NCBI GenBank assembly: GCA_034359265.1
Contig: CP136895.1
Location: 3,536,501 to 3,600,500 of the forward strand
Direction of reading: 5' to 3'
Source: Canna indica
Taxonomy: Eukaryota > Streptophyta > Magnoliopsida > Zingiberales > Cannaceae
Length of the DNA: 64,000 nt
Shown here one piece after another: positions 10,733 through 22,489 of the stretch (position 1 is its first letter; the number at the start of each line of letters is the position of its first letter). The notes beneath the pieces were generated by a model that was not told where the DNA came from, did no database searches, and was given only the letters and a program-made list of their open reading frames with translations. The translations under genes were made by a program, and so were the position numbers.

Positions 10733-12173
10733 TTGAATGATTTTAAGTCCGTCGTGAATCTCGATGAGCAATTTTTTGTATTCCGATCTTCTTCGGTTGA
10801 ATGTGCTAACATGGTCCTCATTGGAGGATCATGGTCTTTCTGTGGCGATGTTCTTAGACTGATTCTGTGGAAACTCTTGTTTCAATCTTGTGAAGAATCT
10901 TTTTCTACCGCTCCAATTTGGATTCGTTTGCTTTCCCTTTCGCTGGAATTTTGGAATAAGGATTTTGTGGCTACGATTTCTAGTAGCTTTGGTAAAGTCC
11001 TTCGTATTGATGACCGCTCTTTTGAGTACGTTTGTGGCCGCTATGTGCACGTTTGTATATAAATAAATCTTGCTCTTCATCTCAAGCAAAGAATTTGGAT
11101 TAATGTTGATGAAATTGATTTTTTCCGGTCTATCGCTTACGAAAATTTACCCTCGTTTTGTTTTCAGTATGGATTAATCGGTCATAGGGAGATTTCTTTC
11201 CCAATTTTACAAAAGTAAAATACTTATGATGTTTATTCTAAAAATGTGGATTATGTGAACTTAGATTATGTGAATGTTTCCCCTAAAGATTCTCATATGG
11301 TTGTGGATAATACTACTTCTAATTTTGTTAATACTTCAGTTGCCTTGGTTCCCCAAGTGTCGGACTCTCTCATGGAGCCTAACTATACATGGCCCGGGGA
11401 TCCAAGTTCAGTGTCGACATAATCGTCGACGAAACCCTAGAAACGCTAACCCTAACTTGGAAACATGAGAGGATTGTAATTGATTTCGGGATGCCTAGCG
11501 TGATCCACGTGAACACAGCATGGCGGGAGATGAGGTGGCGAGCCGGGGTGAAAAGGTGCCTTTGGCACGACGGAAGTCTATGAGCCCCTTTGCAAACAGA
11601 CATGTCCCTTCGATTGATGCTGAGCTATGTAAACCCTTGGTTAACCCTAAGGACAGATTGGGTAAACCAAATCCTAAAGGTAACCCTAATCTTCCTATTA
11701 CTTCTTCAACGGCTAATGTTAATAATTTTGATTCTATTCTTAATATTCCTCCGACATCCTCACAAATTCCTACTCCTCTCCTAATCTTTCTTTTGAAACT
11801 AGTATGGAGTTTGAGGAAGAAACCATGGCTAAGGAATCCACCTCAAAGCCTTCATCTAGGGACTTTGAAAGTTTAGCTTCAGAGCTTGCTATTATTTTTA
11901 ATGTTGATCCTTTATCTAACGATTCAGCTGCTATTGTTATTTCCTTTCGAAAAAAGCCACCTAAACATGTTAAAAAGGCTACTCTCAACACTATTCTTCA
12001 AAGAGATCCTAGTAGCTCTAAGCGTCAAAGGTCCAATTCCCAGGTAACTCCTATTCCTGCTGGTTCTTCTCAGTCTCTTATGATTTGTGATGTCTCTGCC
12101 AATTCCAATATCTATGATGAACATACTTAACTGGAATGTAAGGGGTGCATGGAGGCGTCCGGTAAGAGATTTT
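10733..12173 (+). pseudogene. LINE-1 ORF1 (DUF4283-like) and start of ORF2
   Basis: The frame 10733-11062 gives the DUF4283-like block ('VLIGGSWSFCGDVLRL', then 'LSLEFWN') that aligns with LINE-2 ORF1 at 39870-40040. After a TAA it continues with 'INLALHLKQRIWINVDE' and a zinc-knuckle relic FCFQYGLIGHRE, where the second Cys of a CCHC knuckle is Tyr and the last is lost. The later part (11389-12130) is the low-complexity Ser/Pro-rich tail in changing frames. At about 12114-12173 the ORF2 start MNILNWNVRGAWRRPVRDF is visible before the copia insertion. ORF1 proteins of plant LINEs bind RNA; this one is not functional. Confidence 0.75.
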
Positions 12174-12232
12174 TGTTGGCTTTAGATTTTCAACCTTAGT
12201 CTTAATCTTGATTTTGATGATAACAAACATGG

Positions 12233-13432
12233 TGATGACGTGTTTATTTTCCATCTTTTGATGCCTATTTTGATGCTAAATTCGAATTAAATGCTTCCTA
12301 AATTGTATTTATTGTTTTGTGTAACTTTTAGGCAACAAATGATGGAAAGAAATTGAAAAGAAGCATCCCTACACGTTTTTGGAAGCTGAAATTGGAATGC
12401 AAGCTGGATCTGGTCGCACTACATTGGACGTGCCCACGCCTTAGCGAGAATACATGTGACAGAATCAGAATTTGTCATGTTTGATGCTGAAATCTTGGCT
12501 CCATATTAAGCAGCCGAATTTTAACAATCCATTTGTGTCAAAAATATTAAGCCAATATATTTGGTTGTTAATTTATTACTATGTAGGGTTGATTTAATTT
12601 TTATTTCTATTGTAGTTAGTTTGGAATTCTCTTATAAGAGGAGAAGAGTTGTAATGAACAAGGATTGGTTTTAGCTTTTAGTTTTTAGGCCAATTTTTAG
12701 TTTTAGCTTTTAGGATTGTCATTTTTCTTAGCTTTAGCCTTCTCTTTTGTGTTTTGCTCTTTAAGTTTTCAGCGGTAGTTTATTTTTTAGAATGAAATTA
12801 TGTGAGTCTGCAATGTGTAGTTGATCCACTTCTTTCTAGTTAAAGGACGATTCGACGTTTCGGTTCTACGGATTGTGAGATTCTTCTATGCTCAAAGTCT
12901 TTATTTTCTAGTATTTCATTTATTTCCTGCGAAATTTATTCTATTGTTCTTTTTAATTGTTGGTCTGCTACCAGATTATTAGAACAATAGCTAGTCTACC
13001 GGTATTGGTTATTCCATGCCGCATTTATAGATAAATTAGTCGAGATTGTTGTTCAATCCGAACTAATGGAATATTTGAATTAATACGACTTGTGAGATTG
13101 TTGTTCAATTCACAAAAGTCTATTAAATTACTGAAATAAAAAAACTCATCCTTAGCGTCTATGATCAACCATACGATTCGAAATCGAGAACGTACCTTTA
13201 GCTAGACTTTCCTCTCATTGATTTCTCCTTAATTTTAATCACTGTTTTTAATTTCTGCGTTTTAATTTCAGTTTGCATCTAATCAATACCCCCCCTCTTT
13301 TTAATTTCATATTTTTTTTTTGGTTTCGAAAGAATTTGAAACTAACCAATCTCTGTGGATTCGACCATACTTGTCACGACTACAAAATCTTAATAAGTAG
13401 GTATTTATTTTTGGTGGATTCGACACCCATAA
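12233..13432 (+). repeat. Gypsy 5' LTR
   Basis: About 1200 bp, collinear with 17624-19510 once the 680 bp of hAT insertion and duplication are removed from the latter. It starts TGATGACGTG. Its end reads CCCATAA instead of the CCCATCA of the 3' LTR, a single C-to-A change in the terminal dinucleotide. The two LTRs differ at scattered positions, so insertion is not very recent. Confidence 0.85.
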
Positions 13433-13437
13433 AATTT

Positions 13438-13456
13438 TGGCGCCGTTGCCGGGGAT
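13438..13456 (+). other. Gypsy primer-binding site, complementary to tRNA-Asp
   Basis: TGGCGCCGTTGCCGGGGAT is the reverse complement of the 3' end of plant tRNA-Asp(GTC) including CCA. It begins five bases after the LTR end. tRNA-Asp priming is well known for Athila-type elements. Confidence 0.9.
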
Positions 13457-13493
13457 TGGTATTAATCAGTTTTAATTCTTTTGTTAACCAGTT

Positions 13494-14975
13494 TTGACTG
13501 TGCAGGAAGAAAATTCCAGACAAGTTAGACGTGGGCGCGTCTTAACGTTGATGGTCAAATCTGATCGCACAGGAGAACTCATCTACGACCATGAGATTGA
13601 GAAGACTGCTAGAAGTCTTAGAAAGGTGACCCAACAACGAGGTAAACACGTTTCAGCACCCTCATCTTCAACAGCAGACGAGATCTGGGCATGCCTTAAC
13701 ACTAAGACAGAAGCAGAACCAGAACCTGAAGTAGAACCAGAAATAAAAATGATTGAAAACAACCTGACTTTGCGCGAACTGGCTGCTGCACCTTTCAACC
13801 AACCATCATTATGTATCACTTACCCAGAACTAGAGGTAAACTTTGAATTAAAATCTGGACTAATACATCTCTTGCCTATTTTTAGAGGACGTGAAAATGA
13901 AGACCCTCACAAGCACTTGAAGGAATTCTATATTGTATGCTCAACAATGAAACCACACGGCATATCCGATGAGCAAATCAAGCTACGAGCCTTTCCCTTC
14001 TCCTTAGCTGATGCAGCAAAAGAGTGGTTGTTCTATCTTCCTCCTGGATCGGTCAATACATGGATAGATCTGCTGAGACTGTTCTTGGACAAGTTCTTTC
14101 CAGCTTCACGAGCCGCTGAAATTAGAAGAGAAATTTGCGGAGTTAAACAAAAAGACACGGAGACACTACATGAATATTGGGAAAGATTCAAACGGTTATG
14201 TGCAAGTTGCCATCAACATGTTATTTCTGAACAATTGTTAATCCAATATTTTTATGAAGGTTTGATGTCCATGGAAAGAAGGATGATGGATGCAGCAAGT
14301 GGTGGTGCTATAGTGAACAAAGCTTCTCAAGCCGTCAGGGAAATAATCTCCATCATGGCAGCCAATTCACAATAATTCGGGCTGCGACAGGAACCTTCAA
14401 AAGGAGTAAATTAGGTAAATGTGTCTTCTCTTGAATCAAAAATTACTCATCTAACTACTATGGTTCAGAATTTGGTTGTAGGAAACACCTCACAAGTCAA
14501 AGTGTGTGGGATTTGTGCTCACGTTGGTCATCTTACCGATATGTGTCCTACACTCCAAGATGATACTGAAAAATATGTCAATGCTATTAGAGGATTTCCT
14601 AGTCTTCCACAAAGGAGATATGATCCTTATTCAAACACTTACAATCCAGGATGGAGGGATCATCCAAACTTAAGTTATGAGACAAGGCAACCAAATTTTC
14701 AGCAACAAAACTTTCAGCAAATTCAGCATAAATCGCCTGTTCCGCCACAACAATTTCCTTCAAGTACAGGTACATCTCTTGAAGACATTGTTAAATCACT
14801 TGCAATTCGTACACAATAATTTCAGCAGGAAACAAAAGCAAGCATACAAGAAACAAAAGCAAGCATACAAGAAACAAGGGCAAGCATTCAAGTTTTGGAG
14901 AATCAAATGGGTCAATTGGGGACCTTAAGCAAGTTGGAATCACAAGGCAAGCTGCCCTCAGAAACTGTCATCAAC
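13494..14975 (+). pseudogene. Gypsy gag, broken by in-frame stops
   Basis: One frame runs from 13494 through 14819 and beyond, interrupted by TAA at 14373-14375, TAG near 14412 and TAA at 14817-14819. The two TAA stops each directly follow a CAA, consistent with C-to-T change of a second CAA (Gln) codon. Residues 110-290 carry the retrotransposon gag domain: 'PHKHLKEFYIVCSTMKPHG', 'AAKEWLFYLPPGSVNTW', 'FLDKFFPASRAAEIRREI', 'LHEYWERFKRLCASCHQH'. Downstream comes a cysteine-rich block, CGICAHVGHLTDMCP (CxxC-GH-C knuckle), then a Q-rich tail with three ASIQET repeats. A frame change near 14975 separates it from the protease. The product would form the particle shell; this copy is not expressible intact. 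Confidence 0.87.
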
Positions 14976-14985
14976 CCAAAACAGA

Positions 14986-16020
14986 ATGCTACCAATGACT
15001 CTGAGAAGTGGAAAGGAGTTAGCAGAACCCAGTCGACCAAGACGTGGGCACGCCTTAGAGTCAGAAACTGAGACTGAAATCACTGCTAACCAGAAACAAG
15101 ATGAAATAGAACAGCCAAGAACATTGATGATCAAGCCTCCTTTCCCAGGAAGATTGGCCAAGTCTAAGAAGGAAAATGAAGAGAAAAAGATTCTTGAAAC
15201 TTTTTGCAAGGTTGAAATCAATATCCCCTTACTTGACGTCATCAAGCAAATGCCTCGATATGCTAAATTTCTCAAGGAATTGTGCACCAACAAGAAAAAA
15301 CTGATTGGTAATGAAAATGTAAGTGTGGGAGGGAATGTTTTCGCTGTACTTCAAAAGAAATTACCTCTCAAATGCAAGGATCAAGGTATGTTTGTTATTT
15401 CCTATAACATAGGCAGCATTAGTATAAAAAGAGCTATGTGTGACTTAGGAGCATCTATAAATGTCATGTCATTGTCTATACATTCATCTTTAAATATTGG
15501 TCCATTGAAAAAGACAGGTGTGGTAATTCAATTGGCTGATCGGTCGGTTGTTTACCCCGAAGGAGTGTTGGAAGATATCCTAGTTCAAATAAATAATCTA
15601 ATTTTTCCTGCAGATTTCTTTGTGCTTAACATGGAGGAAGATACTTCTTCCAGCTCGTCTGAAATATTACTTGGGAGACCTTTCCTTAGCACAGCAAGGA
15701 CAAAAATAGATGTGTATGATGGTACACTCACTATGGAATTTGATAGAGAAGCCATCAAATTCAATGTTTATGATACCATGAAATTTCCTAGCCAAAAACT
15801 TTGTATTAACAATATTAATTTTATTGGCATTTCAGCTCACGAAATATTTAATTTGAGTGTTATGGACATGAATATCAATCTGGATAGTATTGAAATTGAT
15901 TATGAAAATAATTTGCAGGTTGAAATAAAGGCGCTCAAAACCACAAAAATTAATGCTTCATGCCTAGAACCATTTACTTCTCGCACTAAGCTTCTACATT
16001 CTATTGTGCAGATACTATAA
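14986..16020 (+). CDS. Gypsy aspartic protease region (Athila type)
   Basis: The 344-codon frame begins at MTLRSGKEL, a block that in Athila polyproteins lies between gag and protease. It then shows 'RYAKFLKELCTNKKKL', the protease active-site region CDLGASINVMSLSIHSSL (DLGAS in place of D-T/S-G), 'GVVIQLADRSVVYPEGVLE' and the flap/C-terminal LLGRPFLSTARTKIDVYDG. The frame is open to its stop, which comes soon after the protease where reverse transcriptase would be expected. In an intact relative the protease would cleave the gag-pol polyprotein. Here it is cut off from gag by a frame change and probably not translated. Confidence 0.8.
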   Translation: MLPMTLRSGKELAEPSRPRRGHALESETETEITANQKQDEIEQPRTLMIKPPFPGRLAKSKKENEEKKILETFCKVEINIPLLDVIKQMPRYAKFLKELCTNKKKLIGNENVSVGGNVFAVLQKKLPLKCKDQGMFVISYNIGSISIKRAMCDLGASINVMSLSIHSSLNIGPLKKTGVVIQLADRSVVYPEGVLEDILVQINNLIFPADFFVLNMEEDTSSSSSEILLGRPFLSTARTKIDVYDGTLTMEFDREAIKFNVYDTMKFPSQKLCINNINFIGISAHEIFNLSVMDMNINLDSIEIDYENNLQVEIKALKTTKINASCLEPFTSRTKLLHSIVQIL

Positions 16021-17623
16021 TTGGAATTGAGGCCGCTGCCTAGGCATCTTAAATATGCAACTGAAATTACGTGAAACATAACAGTAGAGTCTGGCCCAGG
16101 ACAAAAAATAGGGTGCTTCTGGGAGGCAACCCATGCATTAGGCGTGACCCCGCCTTAAACTCATAAAAACTGCAGCAGAGTCTGGCCCAAGACAGAAAAT
16201 AGGGTGCTTCTGGGAGGCTACCCAAGTTCTATGCGTGCCCACGCCTTATTTATTAGTCTTTACTTTTGCATAATTTTCTTTTCAATTTCTTTAGATCTGT
16301 TTTTCTTTTTCTTTTTCTTTTGGTTTTAATTTCTTCCAAATATCTTTTGGCAAAGGGTGAATTCGATATCAATGGTAGAGCTTTGGAAATTCTAAAAGAA
16401 AAAGGAGACAAAATTTAAAAGGCAGACTTGAAGTTTTAGGCATGACCACGCCTAAAACCCAAGGCAGTAGCAAGCAGTCGACACCCTCCTCCAATGTTCA
16501 AGGAAGTTATCGTTTTCCCAATTTGCTATTATTTTGTTTTGAAATTATTTTGAACCACATTAGGGACAATGTGGATTTTAAGTGTGGGGAGGGGTTTATT
16601 TTGCATGACACCTTTATTTTGCAAGAATCATGACCTTTTGTAAATAGCTAAAATTTTCCTGCACATGAACTTATTTTGATTAGAAGGTCACTATTTTTAC
16701 ACACTTTTGATAGGGTTTTGAATCTTGTCCGGGAACTCAATGTTTCTTTTAACTCATACATTTCAATCGTTATCTTGAAAAATTCATTTACATCCTTGAA
16801 CATCCCAAATCATTGTGTTAGATGCCTTGAACTAAATTACAATGGAGAGCTAACATAAATAATATATTTTTCATCCCACCACATGATATATGACTGTCTT
16901 TTGATGAACTCTCAGAATTTCAAGATGCAAATAGATTTTCAATGCTTGCTTAGTTTCTTTGAATTTTTTTTTTCTTGTACGGTAGGAACTATACCTTTCT
17001 ATGCCTCAAGTCTGGAAAAAAAAAAGGAGAAAAAAAGAAAAAAAGAAAGAGCATCACTACTCTGCTGATCACCAAAGATCATGAGTAGAACTAGTAGCCA
17101 CCTAGAATTGTGATCAACCGAATAACCGGATGCATGCATCACCAATGTGTGTACTCGCGTCAAAAGGTTGCATGACATTCTAGGCAAGGAACTTAGATTC
17201 GGGGCCAACCGAGTAACCGGGTGCATGCATCACCAATGTATGTCCTCGCTTCAAAAGGTTGAGCAACGATCTAGGAAAATAAAAGGTGCTAAGTCAACAA
17301 GTTAAGTCTTTTAGTTATTTCAACTTGTGGCATTGCTTGGTAGATGTTCTTCTATGCGATGATTATTTTTGAAATTTGCATGCGTGCTCAAAAAAAACTC
17401 TTCATCCTTCGCATCTTGTACTTTGAGTTTGCATCTATGTAATCAAAAATCTGTGTGGATGGATGAGATTTCATTATGAAAGGTTTGCTTGCTATTATCT
17501 TTTTGTTTGAGTCGTTAAAACTTTATAATGCGGGCTGCGATAGGGTGTGATGAATTTTAAAGAAAATAATTGTTCGGTTTGAGTTATGCTTGAGGACAAG
17601 TATGGTTTAAGTGTGGGGAGATT
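16021..17623 (+). repeat. Non-coding 3' region of the gypsy element, tandem repeats and PPT
   Basis: Two ~91 bp tandem copies (16082-16172 and 16173-about 16250) share 'gagtctggccca' and 'gggtgcttctgggaggc', a motif common upstream of the 3' LTR in plant gypsy elements. Each ends in a variant of 'gcgtgcccacgcctta'. Two further ~95 bp repeats lie at about 17107-17185 and 17200-17280 ('gggtgcatgcatcaccaat'). A purine tract at about 16985-17050 and the polypurine tract GTGTGGGGAGA at 17611-17621, immediately before the 3' LTR, complete the region. No protein domain was recognised. Confidence 0.7.
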
Positions 17624-19510
17624 TGATGACGTGTTTATTTTCCATCATTTGATGCCTATTTTCATGCTAAATTCGAATTAAATACTTCCTAAATTGTATT
17701 TATTACTTTGTTTAACTTTTAGGCAACAAATGATGGAAAGAAATTGAAAAAAAGCCTCCCTACATGTTTTTGGAAGCTGAAATTAGAATGCAAGCTGGAT
17801 CTGGTCGCACTACCTTGGACATGCCCACGCCTTAGCGAGAATACATATGACAGAATCAAAATTTACCATGTTTGATGCTGAAATCTTGGCTCCATGTTAA
17901 GCAACCGAATTTTAACAATTCATTTGTGTCAAAAATATTAAGCCAAGATATTTGGTTGTTAGTTTATTACTATGTAGGGTTGATTTGATTTAATATTTCT
18001 ATTTTAGTTAGGTTTGGAATTCTCCTATAATAGGAGAAGAGTTGTAATGAACAAGGGCTGGTTTTAGCTTTTAGTTTTTAGGCTAGTTTTTAGTTTTAAT
18101 TTTTAGGGCTGGCATTTTTCTTAGCTTTAGCTAGGGATGTCAACGGGGCGGGTTCGGGGCGGATAGTGCCACACCCGTACCCGCACCCGTTTACTAAACC
18201 CGTCTCCCGTACCCGCACCAGCATCCGCGATGGATATCCATCACCCGCACCCTCGCGGGTAATTGATACCCGCGGATATCCGTGGATACCCATTTAATAT
18301 ATGACAAGAATTTTTATTTTATTATAATAGTATACCACCAATGATTCTCATTTCACCACTATTAATAACTTGGTTGAGAAACATTAATCCATAAAATAAA
18401 CTACGTAACAATTAAATTCTAAATCATAAAATTATCTTAAGAAATATCAATAATCATTTATGCAACATTAAATTTAAAACCAAAATTAAATTTAAAATCA
18501 AGGTACTTTCAATTAAAATTGGAAATTGATATCCCTAAAAATATATTATATTTAGATTTATTTTTAAATTTTCCATTAAATATTAATATATAAAATTATA
18601 AATTTAATTTTTCATATATATTGGCGGGTAGCGGGTATCCGCGGGTGTGGATAGTATAGTATCCATACCCGTACCCGTTTATTAAATGGGTAAAAATTTA
18701 TACCCGTACTCGTACCCGTGGGTATAATATATTTACCATACCCGACCCGTGTCGGGTAAATATCCGCGGGTATCCGCGGGTACGGGTAATATTGCCATCC
18801 CTAGCTTTAGCCTTCTCTTTTGTGTTTTGCTCTTTAAGTTTTCAGCTGTAGTTTATTTTTGAGAATGAAATTATGTGAGTTTGCAATGTGTGGCTGATCC
18901 ACTTCTTTCTAGCTAAAGGGCGATTCGACGTTTCGGTTCTACGAATTGTGAGATTCTTCTATGCTCAAAGTCTTTATTTTCTAGTATTTCATTTATTTCC
19001 TGCGGAATTTATTCTATTGTTCTTTTTAATTATTGGTCTGTTACCAGATTATTAGAACAATAGCTAGTCTACCGGTATTGGCTGTTCCATGCCGGATTTA
19101 GAGATAAACTAGTCGAGGTTTCTGTTCAATCCGAACTAATGGAATATTTGAATTAATACGACTTGTGAGATTGTTGTTCAATTCACAAAAATTTATTAAA
19201 TTACTGAAATAAAGAAACTCATCCTTAGCGTCTATGATCAATCCTATGATTCGAAATCGAGAACGTATCTTTAGCTAGACTTTCCTCTCATTGATTTCTC
19301 CTTAATTTTAATCACTGTTTTTAATTTCTTCGTTTTAATTTCAATTTGCATCTAATCAAAAAAACCCCTCTTTTTATTTTCCCTTTTTTTTTATTTTCTG
19401 GTTTCGAAAGAATTTGAAACTAACCAATCTCTATGGATTCGACCCTACTTGTCACGACTACAAAATCTCAATAAGTTGGTATTTATTTTTGGTGGATTCG
19501 ACACCCATCA
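17624..19510 (+). repeat. Gypsy 3' LTR, enlarged by a MITE
   Basis: Starts TGATGACGTG after the polypurine tract and ends CACCCATCA before the CATGG duplication. It is collinear with the 5' LTR (12233-13432) apart from the MITE at 18132-18803 and its duplicated target. Without that insert it is about 1207 bp. Confidence 0.87.
18132..18803. mobile_element. hAT-type non-autonomous element (MITE) inside the gypsy 3' LTR
   Basis: Begins TAGGGATGTCAACGGGGCGG and ends ...TTGCCATCCCTA, so the termini TAGGGATG/CATCCCTA are inverted. The 8 bp duplication GCTTTAGC lies at 18124-18131 and 18804-18811, and the empty site is seen once in the 5' LTR near 12735. The ends are rich in 'acccgtacccg' and 'cgggtatccgcggg' direct and inverted repeats. 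The centre is AT-rich without a reading frame. An 8 bp duplication and these termini are what is expected of hAT elements. Confidence 0.9.
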
Positions 19511-20996
19511 CATGGGACTAATGATTTCAATGAGAATATCTTCATGTTCCATATCAGTTAGCGTTCGATGTCCTCGATCGGAAAAATCGGACATATCAGA
19601 AATCATAAGGACATTGATCGTCGCGCTCGGGTTCGTCGTGAAAATCTCTCGAAGCTCGACGAGTGCACCAAAGTCGCATTGGACGAGCTCAAAGATCACA
19701 TGAAAGCTCTCCAAGTTGATGGTCGTTGAAAGCCAGAACCCGAAAATAAAGTGCAGAAGAAAATCGACTGAAGAAATAAAATTCAGCAGGTTCAATCGAT
19801 CGGGCGATCGATCGAATGAAGTTAAAAAGTAGCAGAGCTACTTCGGTCGACCGGGCGGTCGACCGATCGAAGCCCAAAATGGGCAGTGGCTCTGTCGGTC
19901 GATCGACCTGCGAATAGCTGAAGACGCAGATCACGTTGGTCAATCGACTGGTCGACCGAATATGGGGTCGCGCGATCTTGCATCTGGGTGGTCAACCCGT
20001 CGGTCGACCGACCACAGAGAGAAGAGCAGCGGTCAAATGACTGATCGATCGATCGATCGATCGACCAATCGAGCGACGGCCAGCAATGGATAGTTTTCTA
20101 TCCGTTGAGCTGTCGTTTCTTGATGAGGGTATAAATATACCTCATATAACTTCTTTTAACTCTCTCCCTCCACTCTTACAGATTTATTGAGCAAATAAAA
20201 GGGAGTTTTTAAGCCTTCCAGGAGATTGATTGCAGCGCGCTCTGCTTCTCCGTCGAGTTCTTCTTCAAGCGTCAACTGCTCCTCAACTCGGGTGTTGATT
20301 CAAGCTCTACTACTTGACGAGTTGAAGAATTGAAGGATTGCAAAAGAGCGTTTAATATTGGTTTTCTCTTCAATCTCTTTTGATTGTATTTTAATATAAC
20401 CGAATTGAAGGATTGCAAAAGAGCGTTTAATATTGGTTTTCTCTTTAAGCTCTTTTGATTGTATTTTAACTGTTATATAAACTATTGTTGGATTTGTGTT
20501 TGTAAGAAGACCAGGTGTTTGGTCTTGTGTGTGAAAGTGGTTACCTTGGTGAAAATGTGTAAAGTCACTTGTGTAAATTTAGTGTTTACTAGGATTAGTT
20601 TAGTTGTCCATTAGGGTTGAGGTGGAAGAGTGCTCTCGATGAGAAAGCGGAGACTTCCGCGTGTGGAAGTACCTTAGGTTAAGAGTGAGACTCTTCGGGT
20701 CAAAGTCCTCTGTGTAAGGGAAACTGAATTAATCTAGTAAACCTAGTTTGGAAATCCTAAGCGGGGTGCTTAGGTAGTGGAGTAGGCATTGGGGCCGAAC
20801 CACTATAAATTAACGTGTTTGCATTGCTTTTTTGTTTGTTTTAATTGCTTAATTATTTATCGCTTTCGCATCCAATCATTAAATCACAAATTGCCTAAAT
20901 AGTCTAAGTAAATGATTAAAATTATGATTTAGGCTAATAAATTTAGTAAACACACTATTCAACCCCTTCTTCTAGTGTCGCCATTTAGACTTCAAT

Positions 20997-21008
20997 TGGT
21001 ATCAGAGC
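20997..21008 (+). other. Copia-1 primer-binding site
   Basis: TGGTATCAGAGC, complementary to the 3' end of plant initiator tRNA-Met, two bases after the 5' LTR end. This is the standard site in Ty1/copia elements. Confidence 0.9.
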
Positions 21009-21079
21009 GGGTCGTAGATTGAGATTTCACTGTCTCCTCTACATCTAGTCTCGATCTTGAAATTGCTTTAGAGTCGGTA

Positions 21080-22488
21080 GTGTCTTCACCTCCTAGGTTC
21101 GATGACTCGAACTTTGGTTTTTGGAAACATAGGATGTACACTTATTTAAAGACTAAAGGTTTTGGAGTCTTTAACATGTTACATTGGGAATTGATTGAAC
21201 CTAAGGTTGATATGCATGCTCGGAGTGAAATGGATAAGAAAATATCTAAGTATAATGGAGATACCATGAATTATATACTTTGCACATTACCAAATGGCAT
21301 CCTAGATAAAGTCATGCATTGCTCTTCGGCTTATGATTTATGGGCTAGTTTGAATGTTTTATACGATCATGCTAAAACCGAAGAAATTGGCACATTTAAT
21401 GAAGGTAGTGATGACAATGGTCATTCACCTACCCCTAATCTTGGTTTTGATGCCCATAGCTCTTCTAGTTGAAGAAGTATCTCCAATAGCATAAAAAGAA
21501 AAGTAATTTGTCGTGCTTGCAAAGAAAATGGGCATGTGAAGAAAAATTACCCAAGCATGAAGAACAAAGTAAGGAAGATGTCAAGTGCTTCCACCTCCAC
21601 CTCTCACTCTTTTGAAGCACCCTCTAGCAATGACTATGAAGTCACTTCTAAAGCTTGCCTCATGGATGTTAATGATAAGGTACACTCTTCTCCTTCTAGT
21701 CATGCTAATGATAATAATAATGCTAGCTCTACTAATTCTCTTGACATATCATATAATGAGTTAATAGATAAATACAAAAAAAAATGCCTTGCTTGTTAAA
21801 AAAGATAATGAGAATAAAATATTGAAGGAAGATAATATAATGCTTAACTCTCATGTGGATGAATTAAAACTAGAAAATGAGATAATAAAATCTTGTTCTT
21901 TTGATTTTTCCCATGATAGGCTAAAACTTGAGCTTAAGGACATTAAAGCTTAAGAATGAAAGTTTGAAACTTGAGAATTCAAAAATTATAAGTCAAAACA
22001 ACAATTTGAAATCTCAATCTAAAGAATTATATCAATCTCTTGATTTATTAAAAAAGGAGGTTGTGTCCTTAAATAAGAAAGTAAATGAATTAAAAAATAT
22101 TTTAATTCCTAAGAACACAAGAATGAAAAATGCTTATGAAAAGAATGTCAATGTCCATCATGTTCAAAATACTAAACATTCTACCATTAAACCTCATGTT
22201 CAAAAGAAGATTGTTTCCGTTAAGAATGTTCATGTTCATCATCCTCCTCATATTAAGCATTCTAACATTAAATCTCATGTCCATATTAAAAATGAAAAGA
22301 AAAGTTTCATGGACATTACTTTTATTGTGGTATATATGGGCATGCCATATATGATTGTGCTTTCAAAGTGAACCCTAGTGTTGTTAAGATACTTTGGATA
22401 CCTAAGCCCATTAATCCTCAAGGATCCAAAGTCATTTGGGTACCAAAAGTATCTTCTTTTGTAAGGGGAGCTACCACACAAGGGTGAA
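21080..22488 (+). pseudogene. Copia-1 gag with two zinc-knuckle relics, interrupted
   Basis: The frame from 21080 shows a copia gag N-terminus ('FDDSNFGFWKHRMYTYLK', then UBN2-type 'VMHCSSAYDLWASLNVLYD'). An in-frame TGA at 21470-21472 is followed by a first knuckle, CRACKENGHVKKN, whose last Cys has become Tyr. The frame is lost at a nine-base A-run at 21776-21784. A coiled-coil region ('LKSQSKELYQSLDLLKKEV', 'SLNKKVNELKN') runs from 21928. Near 22320-22370, in another frame, is a second knuckle (YGHAIYD-like) followed by 'GSKVIWVPKV', a hallmark of the gag-pol junction in SIRE/Maximus-like copia elements. Nothing of pol follows. The layout matches the gag of copia-2 (minus strand, 36733-35334). 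Confidence 0.8.
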
Positions 22489-22489
22489 A

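Larger units (their letters stand above)
12233..19510 (+). mobile_element. Athila-like Ty3/gypsy element with gag and protease only
   Basis: LTRs start TGATGACG (12233, 17624) and the 3' LTR ends CCCATCA (19510). The 5 bp target duplication CATGG lies at 12228-12232 and 19511-19515, and the interrupted host is the copia-1 LTR. The PBS matches tRNA-Asp. The internal region (13433-17623, ~4.2 kb) encodes gag and an aspartic protease whose sequence style is Athila. No RT, RNase H or integrase follows: the next 1.6 kb is non-coding with tandem repeats. The element is therefore a deletion derivative or an inherently non-autonomous form. Confidence 0.87.
12174..20994 (+). repeat. Copia-1 5' LTR, split by the gypsy insertion (12174-12232 and 19511-20994)
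   Basis: The outer piece (12174-12232) and the inner piece (from 19511) join at the CATGG duplication into a sequence collinear with the 3' LTR at 25562-27002. The inner piece contains a GC-rich block of GTCGAC/CGATCG palindromes (about 19795-20085) and a TATA-like 'gggtataaatatacctc' at about 20128. It also contains a ~75 bp tandem duplication (20327-20401 and 20402-20476) that the 3' LTR lacks. It ends ...ACTTCA at 20994, two bases before the PBS. Confidence 0.85.

Noticed and set aside
13438..13460. tRNA-Asp-like sequence
   Set aside because: Only the reverse complement of the tRNA 3' end is present, next to an LTR; it is a primer-binding site, not a tRNA gene.
13273..13497. 74-codon frame before gypsy gag
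   Set aside because: Lies in LTR and PBS sequence; no similarity to any domain.
16082..17280. Possible CRISPR-like or satellite array in the gypsy 3' region
   Set aside because: Only two copies of each repeat, with no spacer structure; they are ordinary tandem duplications in a plant retroelement.
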